A stretch of 64,000 nt of DNA from positions 751,501 to 815,500 of the forward strand of contig NC_021175.1 of assembly GCF_000385925.1 (NCBI RefSeq), written 5' to 3'. This DNA is from Streptococcus cristatus AS 1.3089 (GTDB lineage Bacteria; Bacillota; Bacilli; Lactobacillales; Streptococcaceae). This document shows, piece by piece, positions 36,949-44,857 of this stretch; position 1 is the first letter of the stretch; the number at the start of each line of letters is the position of its first letter. The notes below the pieces were generated by a model. That model worked only from the letters and a program-made list of their open reading frames with translations, was not told where the DNA came from and searched no databases. A program made the position numbers and the translations under genes.

Positions 36949-38265
36949 TTAGATAGCAAATAAATCATTGAGGTTTTCAGCCAGCGTTGGGTGGGTGAAG
37001 ATTTGCTTGCTCAAGTAGGTATAAGGAATCTTATTATCCATGGCTACAGTCAGGATATTGATAATTTCCTGAGCCCCTGCTGAGAAGATTGTTGCCCCAA
37101 CAATTTCCTTGGTCTCTGTGTTGACAACGGCCTTGAAGGCACCGCGTAAGTCAGCATTGACATGTCCGCGAGGCATTGCTGCGACTGGAATCTCCTTAAC
37201 TGCAATCGGCAGTCCTTGCTCTTTGGCTTCCTTTTCGGTCAATCCGATTTGAGCCAAAGGCGGTGTGATGAACATGCTGGTAGGGACGTTTTTACGGTCT
37301 TCCAGTGTGTAGCTTCCGTCACCAGCCAGATAGCTATAAAGGATACGGAAGTCATCCAGTGAGATATAAGTGAACTGCAGACCGCCATTGACATCACCCG
37401 CTGCAAAAACTCCAGGTACAGATGTTTCCAAGTGTTTATTGACCTTAATAGCGCCGCGCTCTGTCAGCTCGATATCTGTATTTTCCAACTGCAGTGGCTC
37501 AACATTCGGCTTACGGCCAGTAGCATAGAGCAGGGCATCAAAGCGGAATTCTCCATCCTCTGTCACAACCACAACTTCATCACCATCATTTTTAATCTGC
37601 TTGGTTTGTACATTTTGCAGGAGCTGGATTCCGTCTTCTTCCATGTATTGCTTAGCTAGAGCAGCGATAGAAGGCTCTACTCGAGGGAGAAAGAGCGGAG
37701 CAGCATCTAGCACAGTCACCTGACTGCCCAATTTGTTGTAGAGTCCAGCGAATTCTAGGCCGATGTTACCACCACCCAGGACTCCCAAGCGTTTAGGAAG
37801 TTCTTTCAGATTTTGGATGCCAGTTGAGTCATAGACGTGCTCGGTTTCAGTCAGTCCTGGAATTGGTAGGACGTTGGAAACAGCACCAGTATTGATGACA
37901 ATAGTCTCAGCAGTCAGTTCCTCTTTTTCATCGCCAGCTGTGATTTCGATGACCTTATTTGAAAGGAAATGAGCTTCTGCATCAATGATGTCGACGCCAG
38001 CGCCACTGATTGCTGCGTAGTTCTTCCCGTTGAGACGGCTGGTTACAGCGTTCTTTTCAGCCATGACTTGGTCGAAAGCCAGGCCTTTTTCAGCTGCGAC
38101 AAGCAGGGTCTTGGTTGGGATACAGGCGATATTGATACAGGTTCCCCCATACATAGCCTTGCTTCGCTCAATCAAAGCAACTTTTTTTCCTTGGGACGCC
38201 ATTTTGGCTGCCAATGTTTTACCGGCCTTACCAAAGCCGATGACAATTAAATCATAGGTTAACAT
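36949..38265 (-). CDS. RclA/Har-like pyridine nucleotide-disulfide oxidoreductase
   Basis: A 438-residue FAD/NAD(P)H disulfide reductase. The FAD motif IVIGFGKAGKTLA is followed by the redox pair in GGTCINIACIPT (Cys43, Cys48). The NAD motif is GVLGGGNIGLEFA, and the C-terminal dimerisation domain carries HPTLAENLNDL. These features fit the RclA/Har group, whose members in E. coli and S. pneumoniae reduce hypothiocyanous acid, the lactoperoxidase oxidant of saliva. Mercuric reductase is less likely because the extra C-terminal cysteines are missing. GGAGGT precedes the ATG. Confidence 0.88.
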   Translation of the reverse strand: MLTYDLIVIGFGKAGKTLAAKMASQGKKVALIERSKAMYGGTCINIACIPTKTLLVAAEKGLAFDQVMAEKNAVTSRLNGKNYAAISGAGVDIIDAEAHFLSNKVIEITAGDEKEELTAETIVINTGAVSNVLPIPGLTETEHVYDSTGIQNLKELPKRLGVLGGGNIGLEFAGLYNKLGSQVTVLDAAPLFLPRVEPSIAALAKQYMEEDGIQLLQNVQTKQIKNDGDEVVVVTEDGEFRFDALLYATGRKPNVEPLQLENTDIELTERGAIKVNKHLETSVPGVFAAGDVNGGLQFTYISLDDFRILYSYLAGDGSYTLEDRKNVPTSMFITPPLAQIGLTEKEAKEQGLPIAVKEIPVAAMPRGHVNADLRGAFKAVVNTETKEIVGATIFSAGAQEIINILTVAMDNKIPYTYLSKQIFTHPTLAENLNDLFAI

Positions 38266-38289
38266 AATTTACCTCCATTTTTCAAAAAG

Positions 38290-38298
38290 ATTGTATCA
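38290..38298 (-). promoter_or_regulatory. Extended -10 promoter of the RclA/Har-like gene
   Basis: TGATACAAT on the minus strand, about 25 bases before the ATG; the -35 is poor. Confidence 0.4.
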
Positions 38299-38415
38299 TA
38301 TCTAGTCGGAAAATGCTGAATTTTGCTACGCCTATTTTAAAAATGCAGTTTAGAGCATTTTAATACACTTTGTCCATTTTATTGGAACCAAATTTTAGCG
38401 CTTTTTCTTGCTCTA

Positions 38416-38424
38416 TGTTATACT
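38416..38424 (+). promoter_or_regulatory. Extended -10 promoter of the DUF1304 gene
   Basis: TGTTATACT, about 34 bases before the ATG at 38458; no clear -35. Confidence 0.4.
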
Positions 38425-38457
38425 TGATCCGTCATAGATTTCTATAAGGAGAAGGAA

Positions 38458-38814
38458 ATGTCTATTTTTACACTGATTTTGGCAAGTTTGGTTGCCTTGG
38501 AATTTTTCTATATTATGTACTTAGAGACCATCGCAACGACTTCAGCTACGACAGCACGGGTCTTTGGTATGTCTCAAGAGGAGTTGGAGCAAAAGTCGGT
38601 CAATACCCTTTTCAAAAACCAAGGAGTTTATAATGGTCTGCTGGGGATTTTGGTTTTAATTGCGACCTTTGTGCAGCCTAATCCAGTTTGGCTGGGAATT
38701 TTTATGGTTTATATCATCTTGGTAGCGGCTTACGGTGCAGTTACCAGTGACCCAAAAATCCTGTTCAAGCAGGGTGGTTTGGCAATGTTGACTCTGCTGA
38801 GTTTATTTTTCTAA
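38458..38814 (+). CDS. DUF1304 domain membrane protein
   Basis: A 118-residue protein with four predicted membrane helices. It carries the DUF1304 pattern: LEFFYIMYLETI near the N-terminus, FKNQGVYNGLLG in the middle, and AAYGAVTSDPKILFKQGGLA at the end. No function is known for the family. AAGGAGAAGG is the ribosome site. It is monocistronic, with a terminator four bases after the stop, and divergent from the RclA/Har-like gene. Confidence 0.9.
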   Translation: MSIFTLILASLVALEFFYIMYLETIATTSATTARVFGMSQEELEQKSVNTLFKNQGVYNGLLGILVLIATFVQPNPVWLGIFMVYIILVAAYGAVTSDPKILFKQGGLAMLTLLSLFF

Positions 38815-38818
38815 AAAG

Positions 38819-38851
38819 GAGCGGGAAATAGCGATTTCCAGCTCTTTTTTT
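38819..38851 (+). terminator. Terminator after the DUF1304 gene
   Basis: GAGC and GGAAAT pair with ATTTCC and GCTC around AGCG, then seven T. Confidence 0.85.
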
Positions 38852-38926
38852 ACATAATGATTGACTTTTTTATTAGACATATGTAGAATAAAATTAGAAG
38901 AAGACTTTAGAAAGTATGGAAATATA

Positions 38927-39304
38927 ATGAATCATTCAATTAAACGTTTACCAGATGGTGAATTTGCCATCTTAAAGATTATTTGGCATTTGCCAAGTCC
39001 AACGACTTCTGCTCAAATTATGGAAAAGCTGGGTGAAGATAACCATTGGAAGCCTCAGACCTTGTTGACAGTCTTAGCTCGCTTGACGGAAAAGGGTTTC
39101 TTAGAAAGTGTTCGAAAGGGGCGTGAAAGGCAGTACACGGCCTTAATTTCAGAAGATGAGTACCTAGAGGTAGAAACGTCAGACTTTTTGAAGCGCTATA
39201 GCGGACATTCCATGGGTGGCTTTGTCAAGACTCTCTTTTCGTCCAATTCTTTTTCAGAAAATGAGCTGGATGAGCTACGCAATTTACTGAATCAGAAAGA
39301 GTAA
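38927..39304 (+). CDS. BlaI/MecI/CopY family transcriptional repressor
   Basis: A 125-residue winged-helix repressor. The DNA-binding part is LPDGEFAILKIIWHLPSPTTSAQIMEKL...WKPQTLLTVLARLTEKGFL, followed by an SDFLKRYSGHSMGGFVKTLF dimerisation region. Members pair with a BlaR1/MecR1-type M56 metalloprotease that cleaves them on signal. Here the next gene is the damaged remnant of such a partner, so the circuit is probably uncoupled. The start is the ATG at 38927; the longer reading from 38861 lacks the family's N-terminus. Confidence 0.9.
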   Translation: MNHSIKRLPDGEFAILKIIWHLPSPTTSAQIMEKLGEDNHWKPQTLLTVLARLTEKGFLESVRKGRERQYTALISEDEYLEVETSDFLKRYSGHSMGGFVKTLFSSNSFSENELDELRNLLNQKE

Positions 39305-39319
39305 GATGAGGTAGCAGCC

Positions 39320-40074
39320 ATGAAACAGTTCCTTTTGTCTTTCCTCTTAACCAGTCTATCAACGTCGATCTTGGTTCTGCTGCTGAGCCTGCTTTTGTAG
39401 CTCTTAAGACCAAAATTTCAGTCAAGGTCAAGTATTTTATCTGGTTTTTAATCTTGCTGAGTTTTCTGTTCCCATTCCGTCCCCAGTTCGGTTCTGGCTT
39501 TATTCGTCTGAGTACTGGCGGAACTGTTCAGACAGCCGTTAGAGCTAGCCAGACAGGAGGAGGGCAAGTTGCCTCTCAAGTGACCGAAAAAGCGAGCCAG
39601 GCTAATCTCTGGGAGTCTTTTCTAGGTCTGCCTTGGTTTGAAATATTCTTTGTTATCTGGCTGCTTGGTTGTGCATTTAACCTAGGTAAGTATGCCTATT
39701 CTTATATCCGTTTCAAAAGGATGTTGCAACGTTGGGGGACAGAGGTTGCGGACGAAGAAACTTTATTCCAGTTGCATTTGATCAAAGAAAAGATGGGATT
39801 TAGTTCGGTTAGTCAAACCAGACGTTATGTCCAAATTCAGTTTCCAGCTGAATTATACTATGAAGTCCTTTTTGAAGCAATCTTTGAAACAGCCTGCAAA
39901 AGCTTTGAGTTGACCTCTGTCCAGTCAGTTGACAATAAGTTTATCAAGTTGGACTACGTGGTTGATTTGAAACCAGATGTAAGCGACCAGCGCCTCATCC
40001 AACGCTTCTTACGCTATGAGAAGATTAAGAATATTTCCTTCTCGAAAGAAGCCAAAAAACGAAAGACCTTGTAA
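39320..40074 (+). pseudogene. BlaR1/M56-type sensor remnant, frameshifted and fused to a DUF4956-like C-terminus
   Basis: The ATG at 39320 starts MKQFLLSFLLTSLSTSILVLLLS, a membrane helix, and reaches a TAG at 39398. One base upstream of it appears lost, since the adjacent frame continues as ALKTKISVKVKYFIWFLILLSFLFPFRPQ, typical of M56 sensor membrane domains. After a third helix (FEIFFVIWLLGCAFNLGKYAYSY) and the LQRWGTEVADEETLFQLHLIKEKMG linker, the expected HEXXH protease domain is missing. From about 39815 the sequence changes to YVQIQFPAELYYEVLFEAIFE...LDYVVDLKP, which resembles the soluble end of DUF4956 proteins. An internal deletion has joined two unrelated genes. Confidence 0.75.
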
Positions 40075-40099
40075 GGTAGAAAACAGTCGTTTTGAATAA

Positions 40100-40140
40100 C
40101 TTGCATCCCAAAAGTTATCTTTTGGGATGCAAGTGTTTTG
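40100..40140 (+). terminator. Terminator after the BlaR1 chimera
   Basis: A 15-bp perfect stem CTTGCATCCCAAAAG / CTTTTGGGATGCAAG with loop TTAT, then TGTTTTG. Confidence 0.85.
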
Positions 40141-40171
40141 TTGATTGATTTAGCTGTAATCTCTCTAAAAA

Positions 40172-40180
40172 TGGTATAAT
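40172..40180 (+). promoter_or_regulatory. Extended -10 promoter of the methyltransferase gene
   Basis: TGGTATAAT, 30 bases before the GTG at 40210. Confidence 0.55.
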
Positions 40181-40209
40181 GTAGCTATCCAGAAGTGGAG
40201 GATTGAAGA

Positions 40210-40827
40210 GTGCTTCATATAATAATTATCATTTCTATCATACTTTTATTACTCATGTTTCATTCTTTGATTCAGCAATCAAAGAACCCTTCAGGTTTTC
40301 TAGGAAAATGAATGATGAAATTGTGGAATCGAGCCTATATCCCCATGTTTGTATGGGCAATTCGTCATCTGGATAGGACATTTTACCCTGTAATCTTAGA
40401 TGTAGGAGTTGAAAATGGTCGTTCAACCATTCTACTGAAAGAAACCTTTCCGCGAAGTACTGTAACTGGAATCGATATTTCAGATACTGCAATAGCTCAA
40501 GCCAAACAGATAGGAATGGTCAATCTAAATTTTGAACGAAGAGACGTTAGAGAGACAGGCTTTTCTGATGAAAGTTTTGATTTGATTACAGCTTTTCAAA
40601 CACATTTTTATTGGCAAGACCTAGATGCTTCTTTTATAGAGCTTCGAAGGATACTCAAATCAGACGGGATGCTCTTACTAGCTTGTGAATATAACAAGCT
40701 ATCTTATTTTTTACCGAAATTTCAAAGAGAAGAAGTATTTAAACGATTCTTGTTATCAATAGGTTTTGAGCTCGTAACAAGTCAAAGAAGGGGATCGTGG
40801 ATCCTTTATAAAATTGTTAAAAACTAA
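40210..40827 (+). pseudogene. Class I SAM-dependent methyltransferase with in-frame TGA
   Basis: A GTG at 40210 behind GGAGG opens a membrane-helix N-terminus (LHIIIIISIILLLLMFHS, then IQQSKNPSGFLGK). It hits TGA at 40309-40311, immediately followed by ATGATG in the same frame. The remaining 171 residues are a class I methyltransferase: DVGVENGRSTILL (motif I, with Glu where the family has Gly), TGIDISDTAIAQAKQ, DLITAFQTHFYW and ILKSDGMLLLACE. Related streptococcal proteins run straight through this point, so the TGA probably replaced a sense codon, perhaps Trp. Reinitiation at 40312 could still yield the catalytic part, without the membrane anchor. Confidence 0.75.
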
Positions 40828-40840
40828 TGGAGGTACAATC

Positions 40841-41464
40841 ATGAAACAATTATTTTTATGTTCATATTTTGCTGGTGTCAAGGATCTTTTTAGTGATTAT
40901 GCAAAGGAAAAGAATTTAGAAAAAAAGGTTTTATTTATTCCTACCGCTGGGAACAAAGAGGACTATACTGCCTATATCGATGAGGCTCAGCAAGCATTCA
41001 GAGATTTAGGCTTTGAGATAGAGATTCTGGATATTGCTTCTTGTGATCGAGAAATCGCGCAGGCAAAGATTTTCCAAAGTAAGATTCTTTATGTCTCAGG
41101 CGGAAATACATTTTATTTATTGCAAGAATTAAATAAAAAGCAACTCCTACCTCTTATCAAAGAACAAATACGAGATGGGTTGGTTTATGTGGGAGAATCA
41201 GCAGGGGCTATTATTACAGCCAAGGATATTGACTACAATAAACTCATGGACGACAAGACGGTAGCGACAGAGTTATTTGATACAGCAGGATTGGGTGAAG
41301 TAAATTTTTATATCCTTCCACATTATGGTGAGGAGCCTTTTACTGATAGTAGTCAGAAGACCTTTGAAATGTATAAAAATCAGTTCAGTTTAATGCTAAT
41401 AAACAATTCCCAAGCCGTAATTGTAAATGGTGAAGAAAGAGAAGTCGTTTCTGAACAGACTTAA
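40841..41464 (+). CDS. Peptidase E-like protein (family S51)
   Basis: A 207-residue protein of the S51/class-I glutamine-amidotransferase-like fold; peptidase E hydrolyses Asp-Xaa dipeptides. The nucleophile elbow GESAGA places Ser at residue 120. SGGNTFYLLQEL and LPHYGEEPF (His) complete the active-site region. The start at 40841 follows GGAGGT. It lies just behind the methyltransferase gene and probably shares its transcript. Confidence 0.85.
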   Translation: MKQLFLCSYFAGVKDLFSDYAKEKNLEKKVLFIPTAGNKEDYTAYIDEAQQAFRDLGFEIEILDIASCDREIAQAKIFQSKILYVSGGNTFYLLQELNKKQLLPLIKEQIRDGLVYVGESAGAIITAKDIDYNKLMDDKTVATELFDTAGLGEVNFYILPHYGEEPFTDSSQKTFEMYKNQFSLMLINNSQAVIVNGEEREVVSEQT

Positions 41465-41588
41465 AATAAATTTCTTTTTGCTATTATGATGTTCATTCTA
41501 ATAATTTGTTGCTTTTAAAAAAGAAAGTGAAGATAATATAAGTTTATGGCAGGTAAGTGTCTAGAGTTTTGAGGTAGATAAAAAATAA

Positions 41589-41618
41589 AAAGTTGTTGAG
41601 TAGTCAACAGCTTTTTTT
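41589..41618 (+). terminator. Terminator or attenuator after the peptidase E-like gene
   Basis: AGTTGTTGA (41591-41599) pairs with TCAACAGCT around GTAG, then TTTTTTT. It stands 20 bases before the next gene's start, so an attenuator role is possible. Confidence 0.7.
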
Positions 41619-41637
41619 GTGTTTTTGGGAGGTATAT

Positions 41638-42006
41638 GTGTCAGATAATATTGAAATTATTATGAATATTGATACGTTAGAAATTTTTGATGTTATAGAT
41701 CTTGATAAGAGCGAAGATATAGTAGATTTTATTCCTGAAGAAAATTCTGATGTGAACGTATCTCAATATGATTACCTTGATAGAGTTTGGCTTGGAAATG
41801 GCTATTATTATAAACCTTCTAGTGTTATCTGGGAGATTACGAAAGATGATGTCATTCATCAACTAAAGCCTAGAAATAAACATGGCACTTATCCGTACTC
41901 CAGAACAGCAAGAGATAGGACTTGGGGTCAATCTAGTCAATTGACTCAGGATGAAGCCTTGTGGTTGACTCTAGAGTTTAATCCAGAATTGATGGAATAT
42001 GTCTGA
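41638..42006 (+). CDS. Hypothetical acidic protein
   Basis: A 122-residue soluble acidic protein that I do not recognise. The start is GTG at 41638, with GGGAGGT seven bases upstream; an earlier in-frame ATG at 41593 sits inside the terminator stem and lacks a site. The N-terminal half is Asp/Glu-rich (IFDVIDLDKSEDIVDFIPEE). The C-terminal half is aromatic and basic (GNGYYYKPSSVIWEITKDD, YPYSRTARDRTWGQSSQLT). It is first of three small closely spaced genes. Size and charge recall immunity proteins of toxin systems, but no toxin is visible. Confidence 0.65.
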   Translation: MSDNIEIIMNIDTLEIFDVIDLDKSEDIVDFIPEENSDVNVSQYDYLDRVWLGNGYYYKPSSVIWEITKDDVIHQLKPRNKHGTYPYSRTARDRTWGQSSQLTQDEALWLTLEFNPELMEYV

Positions 42007-42019
42007 AAGGAAATAAGGA

Positions 42020-42316
42020 ATGTTTGGCAAGAAAGTATTGGTGGCATGCTATATTTATAGCTTTGATTATTCAAAAGAATCACTAGAACTTAATGAATTG
42101 ATGTTTAGGAGTGTCCCAGTAAAAAAACGCTGGGGAAAGTATTTTTTACTTAGTCTTGGTGATCGTGAAGATTTCGGTTTATCTGTATCAAAAAATGATT
42201 TTGAAAAAGTCTTGAATAAAGGTTGTTATTATATCGTATTTTTTGAAAATCATTCTAGACAAAACCCATTTAAAGCTTGGAGATTATTCAATAAATACTT
42301 ACAGAATGAGGAATAG
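42020..42316 (+). CDS. Hypothetical protein
   Basis: A 98-residue basic protein of unknown function, 13 bases after the previous gene with GAAAGGAAATAAGG as ribosome site. It has mixed alpha/beta character (KKVLVACYIYSFDY, FLLSLGDREDFGLSVSKNDFEKVL, CYYIVFFENHS) and no transmembrane segment or known motif. The AT-rich composition suggests acquisition. Confidence 0.6.
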   Translation: MFGKKVLVACYIYSFDYSKESLELNELMFRSVPVKKRWGKYFLLSLGDREDFGLSVSKNDFEKVLNKGCYYIVFFENHSRQNPFKAWRLFNKYLQNEE

Positions 42317-42333
42317 AGGGGTTAATTAAGCAA

Positions 42334-42717
42334 ATGAATATATCAGAGTATTTTTTAAAAAACACCAATTCATATGAATTAGTAAAAACTAAATCATATG
42401 AATTGACGGCCATTATTTTCGGCAGTCCCTCAACACCTTTCAAGACGGAATTTGGGACATCAATGTTTGATGATTATTTTAAAAATGGACAGCAGTTCTA
42501 TAAAAACATCTTATACTACTGTGCCTGTGAAACCCTCAGAAATAATCGGAAATTACAAGAATTAACAAAAAAAGATACTCTTATCAATGAAAAAGATGGT
42601 GAGTTATGGATGGCTATACCAAAAGAAGTTACAGATACGATTATTGAATTCTATGATTATCTGATTTCTAATGACGAAAGACTAAAAAATGATCGTCTAA
42701 GTTGTAAAACTAGATAA
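42334..42717 (+). CDS. Hypothetical protein
   Basis: A 127-residue soluble protein of unknown function. It contains a possible beta start (YELTAIIFGSPSTPFKTEFGTSMFDDYF), a helical middle (FYKNILYYCACETLRNNRKLQEL) and a charged C-terminal helix. It is third in the small cluster and followed by the first gene of the conjugative element 35 bases later. Whether it belongs to the chromosome or the element cannot be decided here. Confidence 0.6.
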   Translation: MNISEYFLKNTNSYELVKTKSYELTAIIFGSPSTPFKTEFGTSMFDDYFKNGQQFYKNILYYCACETLRNNRKLQELTKKDTLINEKDGELWMAIPKEVTDTIIEFYDYLISNDERLKNDRLSCKTR

Positions 42718-42752
42718 AGGACTGTCAACTGTTCAAAAAGAAAGGATTACTT

Positions 42753-42944
42753 ATGAAACATCACCAAACAAAGGTCTCAAGGTTGACTAGAGACGTAATG
42801 ATTTTAGATTTGATGAATACAATGGGATGGACTAGAAGCCGTGCTATTGCAGCTATTGCAGCTATTGAAGAGTTAGAGCAAACTCATCTTGTTTATTTTC
42901 CTGAAGCTGGTGGCTTGAGGTTACAAGTTGTAGGAGGATACTAA
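42753..42944 (+). CDS. Small helical protein preceding the replication initiator
   Basis: A 63-residue protein, predicted helical (VSRLTRDVMILDLMNTMGWTRSRAIAAIAAIEELEQTHLVYFPE) and possibly a small winged or ribbon DNA-binding protein. A 9-bp tandem repeat (GCTATTGCA) encodes the IAAIAAI run. Its stop overlaps the RepA start by one base, so it is coupled to the replication gene. Similar small genes precede RepA in streptococcal ICEs; the function is not known. Confidence 0.65.
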   Translation: MKHHQTKVSRLTRDVMILDLMNTMGWTRSRAIAAIAAIEELEQTHLVYFPEAGGLRLQVVGGY

Positions 42945-44068
42945 TGGCAGATATCACGATTGATCAACTAGCTACTTTAACTTTTTATCAAATTCCAGAA
43001 ATCTTTTTCACTCGTATTCAACACAATGAGAACGGCTATGTCAAATTGACTAGTTCCTACACGAGTCTTTCATCTGATGCCAAGTTAGCTTATGGGGCTC
43101 TCTATAATCGTTGTAAATTAAGTATCAGTTCATTCCAGAAGGGGAATAGAGATTACGTTGATGAAAACGGAGCGGTCTTTCTAATTTTTACAGTTTCTGA
43201 CTTGATGTTACTACTTGATAAGGGAAAGATGAAGGTTACTAAGATCAAGAAAGAACTGCAAGAACATGGTCTCTTACGGGAAGTTAGGCAGGGACTCAAT
43301 AAACCAAATAGACTTTATCTTCAGCTAGTAGATGCTAATTTAGAAATAGTGGAGCACTATTCAGCTGATGGTGAGTTACTGAAGAGGGTTAATGCTTTTG
43401 GTAAAGTTCTCTATGAAAAAGTACCCCAAAGCATTGGTAATAGCGAAAGTATCAAAAATGGACGTCCGCAAAATGGACTTCAAAACGTCCACGAAGCGGA
43501 CGGAATAAATACAGAGAGGAGTCAGACAGAGTCCTCATACGATACTAATCGATACGAGGGCGAGTCATCTTTATCTGGTTTATCAATTTCTGAAGCATTT
43601 AAAATGGGGCAACATGGTTTTCTTTCTCCTAAACTAGTTCAGAAACTCAGTTTATTTGGAAAAGATGCAAAAATTCTTGAAAATAAAATCTATCAAGCAA
43701 AACGTCAAGTTGAGAAAAATTACAACAACCTCTTAGCTGATCAGGAAATTTATGGAGAGGTTTGGCTACAGGATCTTGAACGTGAGCTTGATAAATTGAT
43801 TTTCAAAATCAAAACAGGAGAGGCTGAAGGAAAACCAATCCAGAATGTCCCAGCATACTTTTACAAAATGATGATTCGTTTTTGGAAAATGGTTCTACTC
43901 ATCGAAAAAGAACAGGGCTTTATGGAGGTATCAGGACAAAGTGAGTACGCTAGAAAATTCCCTGATGAGTGTCCTAGTCTGATTGCACGTTATTATCCAG
44001 ACAAACTATCAGAGATGAAACTGAATAAATATCTAGCTGAGTTGTCTAAGGACACAACAACATGTTAA
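42944..44068 (+). CDS. Replication initiator protein A (RepA_N family)
   Basis: A 374-residue protein whose first ~130 residues match the RepA N-terminal domain of Firmicute plasmids and ICEs (FYQIPEIFFTRIQH, YTSLSSDAKLAYGALYNRCKLS, LLDKGKMKVTKIKKELQEHGLL, a winged-helix DNA-binding unit). The C-terminal part is a variable helical segment (YFYKMMIRFWKMVLLIEKEQ). It would start replication of the excised circular element. GGAGGATAC lies before the ATG, overlapping the previous stop. It is one of the main reasons for calling this region a conjugative element. Confidence 0.85.
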   Translation: MADITIDQLATLTFYQIPEIFFTRIQHNENGYVKLTSSYTSLSSDAKLAYGALYNRCKLSISSFQKGNRDYVDENGAVFLIFTVSDLMLLLDKGKMKVTKIKKELQEHGLLREVRQGLNKPNRLYLQLVDANLEIVEHYSADGELLKRVNAFGKVLYEKVPQSIGNSESIKNGRPQNGLQNVHEADGINTERSQTESSYDTNRYEGESSLSGLSISEAFKMGQHGFLSPKLVQKLSLFGKDAKILENKIYQAKRQVEKNYNNLLADQEIYGEVWLQDLERELDKLIFKIKTGEAEGKPIQNVPAYFYKMMIRFWKMVLLIEKEQGFMEVSGQSEYARKFPDECPSLIARYYPDKLSEMKLNKYLAELSKDTTTC

Positions 44069-44087
44069 AAGAAAGAGAGTTAATTTT

Positions 44088-44183
44088 ATGGGATTGTTTA
44101 AGCTAGGGTTAATGATTATATTCGTCATCTGTTTATTATTGCTTCTTTGGTTGTGCTATTGGAGAAATTATAAAGGAAGCTGA
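44088..44183 (+). CDS. Single-pass membrane microprotein
   Basis: A 31-residue ORF: MGLFKLGLMIIFVICLLLLLW followed by a short basic tail (CYWRNYKGS). GAAAGAGAG stands upstream of the ATG. One hydrophobic helix covers most of it. Such peptides are common in conjugative elements; no function can be assigned. Confidence 0.5.
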   Translation: MGLFKLGLMIIFVICLLLLLWLCYWRNYKGS

Positions 44184-44539
44184 TACTGCTTCTTTGCTGG
44201 ATGATGAAGAAAGATCCGAATCGGAATAAATTTAGTAGAGTTGAACTCATATTGACCTGAGCAAGTCGTTAAACTACTTATGTTCTTTGAAAATTGAATA
44301 CCCCCACTGTCCCGATTAGCGCAGTCTAGGCATAAAAAGAAGAATAGGGGCGGTGTGTAACTAGAAAGTATATCTAGTGCTGACTGCATCATGGAAAGTC
44401 ACGGTTGACTTGTCCCGTAAGACGAAAGAGTTTGCGATTCCTAAACTATAAATCGTGCGCAAAAAACACAGTAGAGATGCTACGGCATCAACTCGGCATG
44501 GCTGTAAATCAGCCTTTGATTCAAATAAAGGAGGACAAG
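44184..44539 (+). other. Non-coding region with several hairpins, possible structured leader or transfer/replication origin
   Basis: A 356-base gap without a credible gene. Visible structures: ACTAGA/TCTAGT (44360-44378); GATGC-TACG-GCATC (44476-44489), a very stable UACG tetraloop hairpin; and GGCTG-TAAAT-CAGCC (44500-44514). The last lies just before the AAGGAGG site of the next gene. A CCCCC (44300-44304) and GGGG (44347-44350) pair flanks ~40 bases and recalls, weakly, the C-run/G-run arms of ICE transfer origins. Which of these matter is unknown. Confidence 0.45.
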
Positions 44540-44857
44540 ATGGATCAAATAAAATCAACTAGTGAGGTCACACTCACTGATTTAAGACGACTAGGTTTAC
44601 AAGGTGATGCAACTGCACGCCTCGTAAGTGGTGAAGAAGTTAAGTTAACCAGTAAGCATGGTTTAATTCCTAAAAAAGGTTATGTGGCAGGAAAACTTCA
44701 ACCAGTTGAAATGGTTGCGGAATACTCAAAAATTTATAATGAAATCCGGACAATCAAACGTGGTGATGTTTTAGTTGCTAGACGAATCAAACAGGGAAAT
44801 AAAACAATCTTGCAGCTAACTGGTAAAGGCTATCATCGACCTATCGTTAAAACTTAA
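44540..44857 (+). CDS. Hypothetical ICE-associated small basic protein
   Basis: A 105-residue basic protein. The start is the ATG at 44540 behind AAGGAGG; the longer reading from 44405 runs through the hairpin leader and is rejected. Beta-rich segments (ATARLVSGEEVKLTSKHGLIPKKGYVAGKLQPVEM, RGDVLVARRIKQGNKTILQLTGKGYH) suggest a small barrel or nucleic-acid-binding fold, but no family is recognised. Its stop lies in the stem of a terminator. Confidence 0.65.
   Translation: MDQIKSTSEVTLTDLRRLGLQGDATARLVSGEEVKLTSKHGLIPKKGYVAGKLQPVEMVAEYSKIYNEIRTIKRGDVLVARRIKQGNKTILQLTGKGYHRPIVKT

Noticed and set aside
35871-36968. 365-codon version of the ferredoxin-NADP reductase
   Set aside because: The extra N-terminal residues are unlike the family and overlap the terminator and 3' end of the neighbouring gene; the ATG at 36839 has a ribosome site.
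41593-41637. ATG start at 41593 for the first unknown gene
   Set aside because: It lies in the stem and T tract of a terminator; the GTG at 41638 has a good ribosome site.
42700-42760. Attachment site of the conjugative element
   Set aside because: No tRNA or rplL 3' end and no repeat matching another site in the window was found, and the right end lies outside the window.
44405-44539. Upstream extension of the 105-residue ICE protein to 150 codons
   Set aside because: The extension runs through three hairpins and has no ribosome site; AAGGAGG stands before the ATG at 44540.
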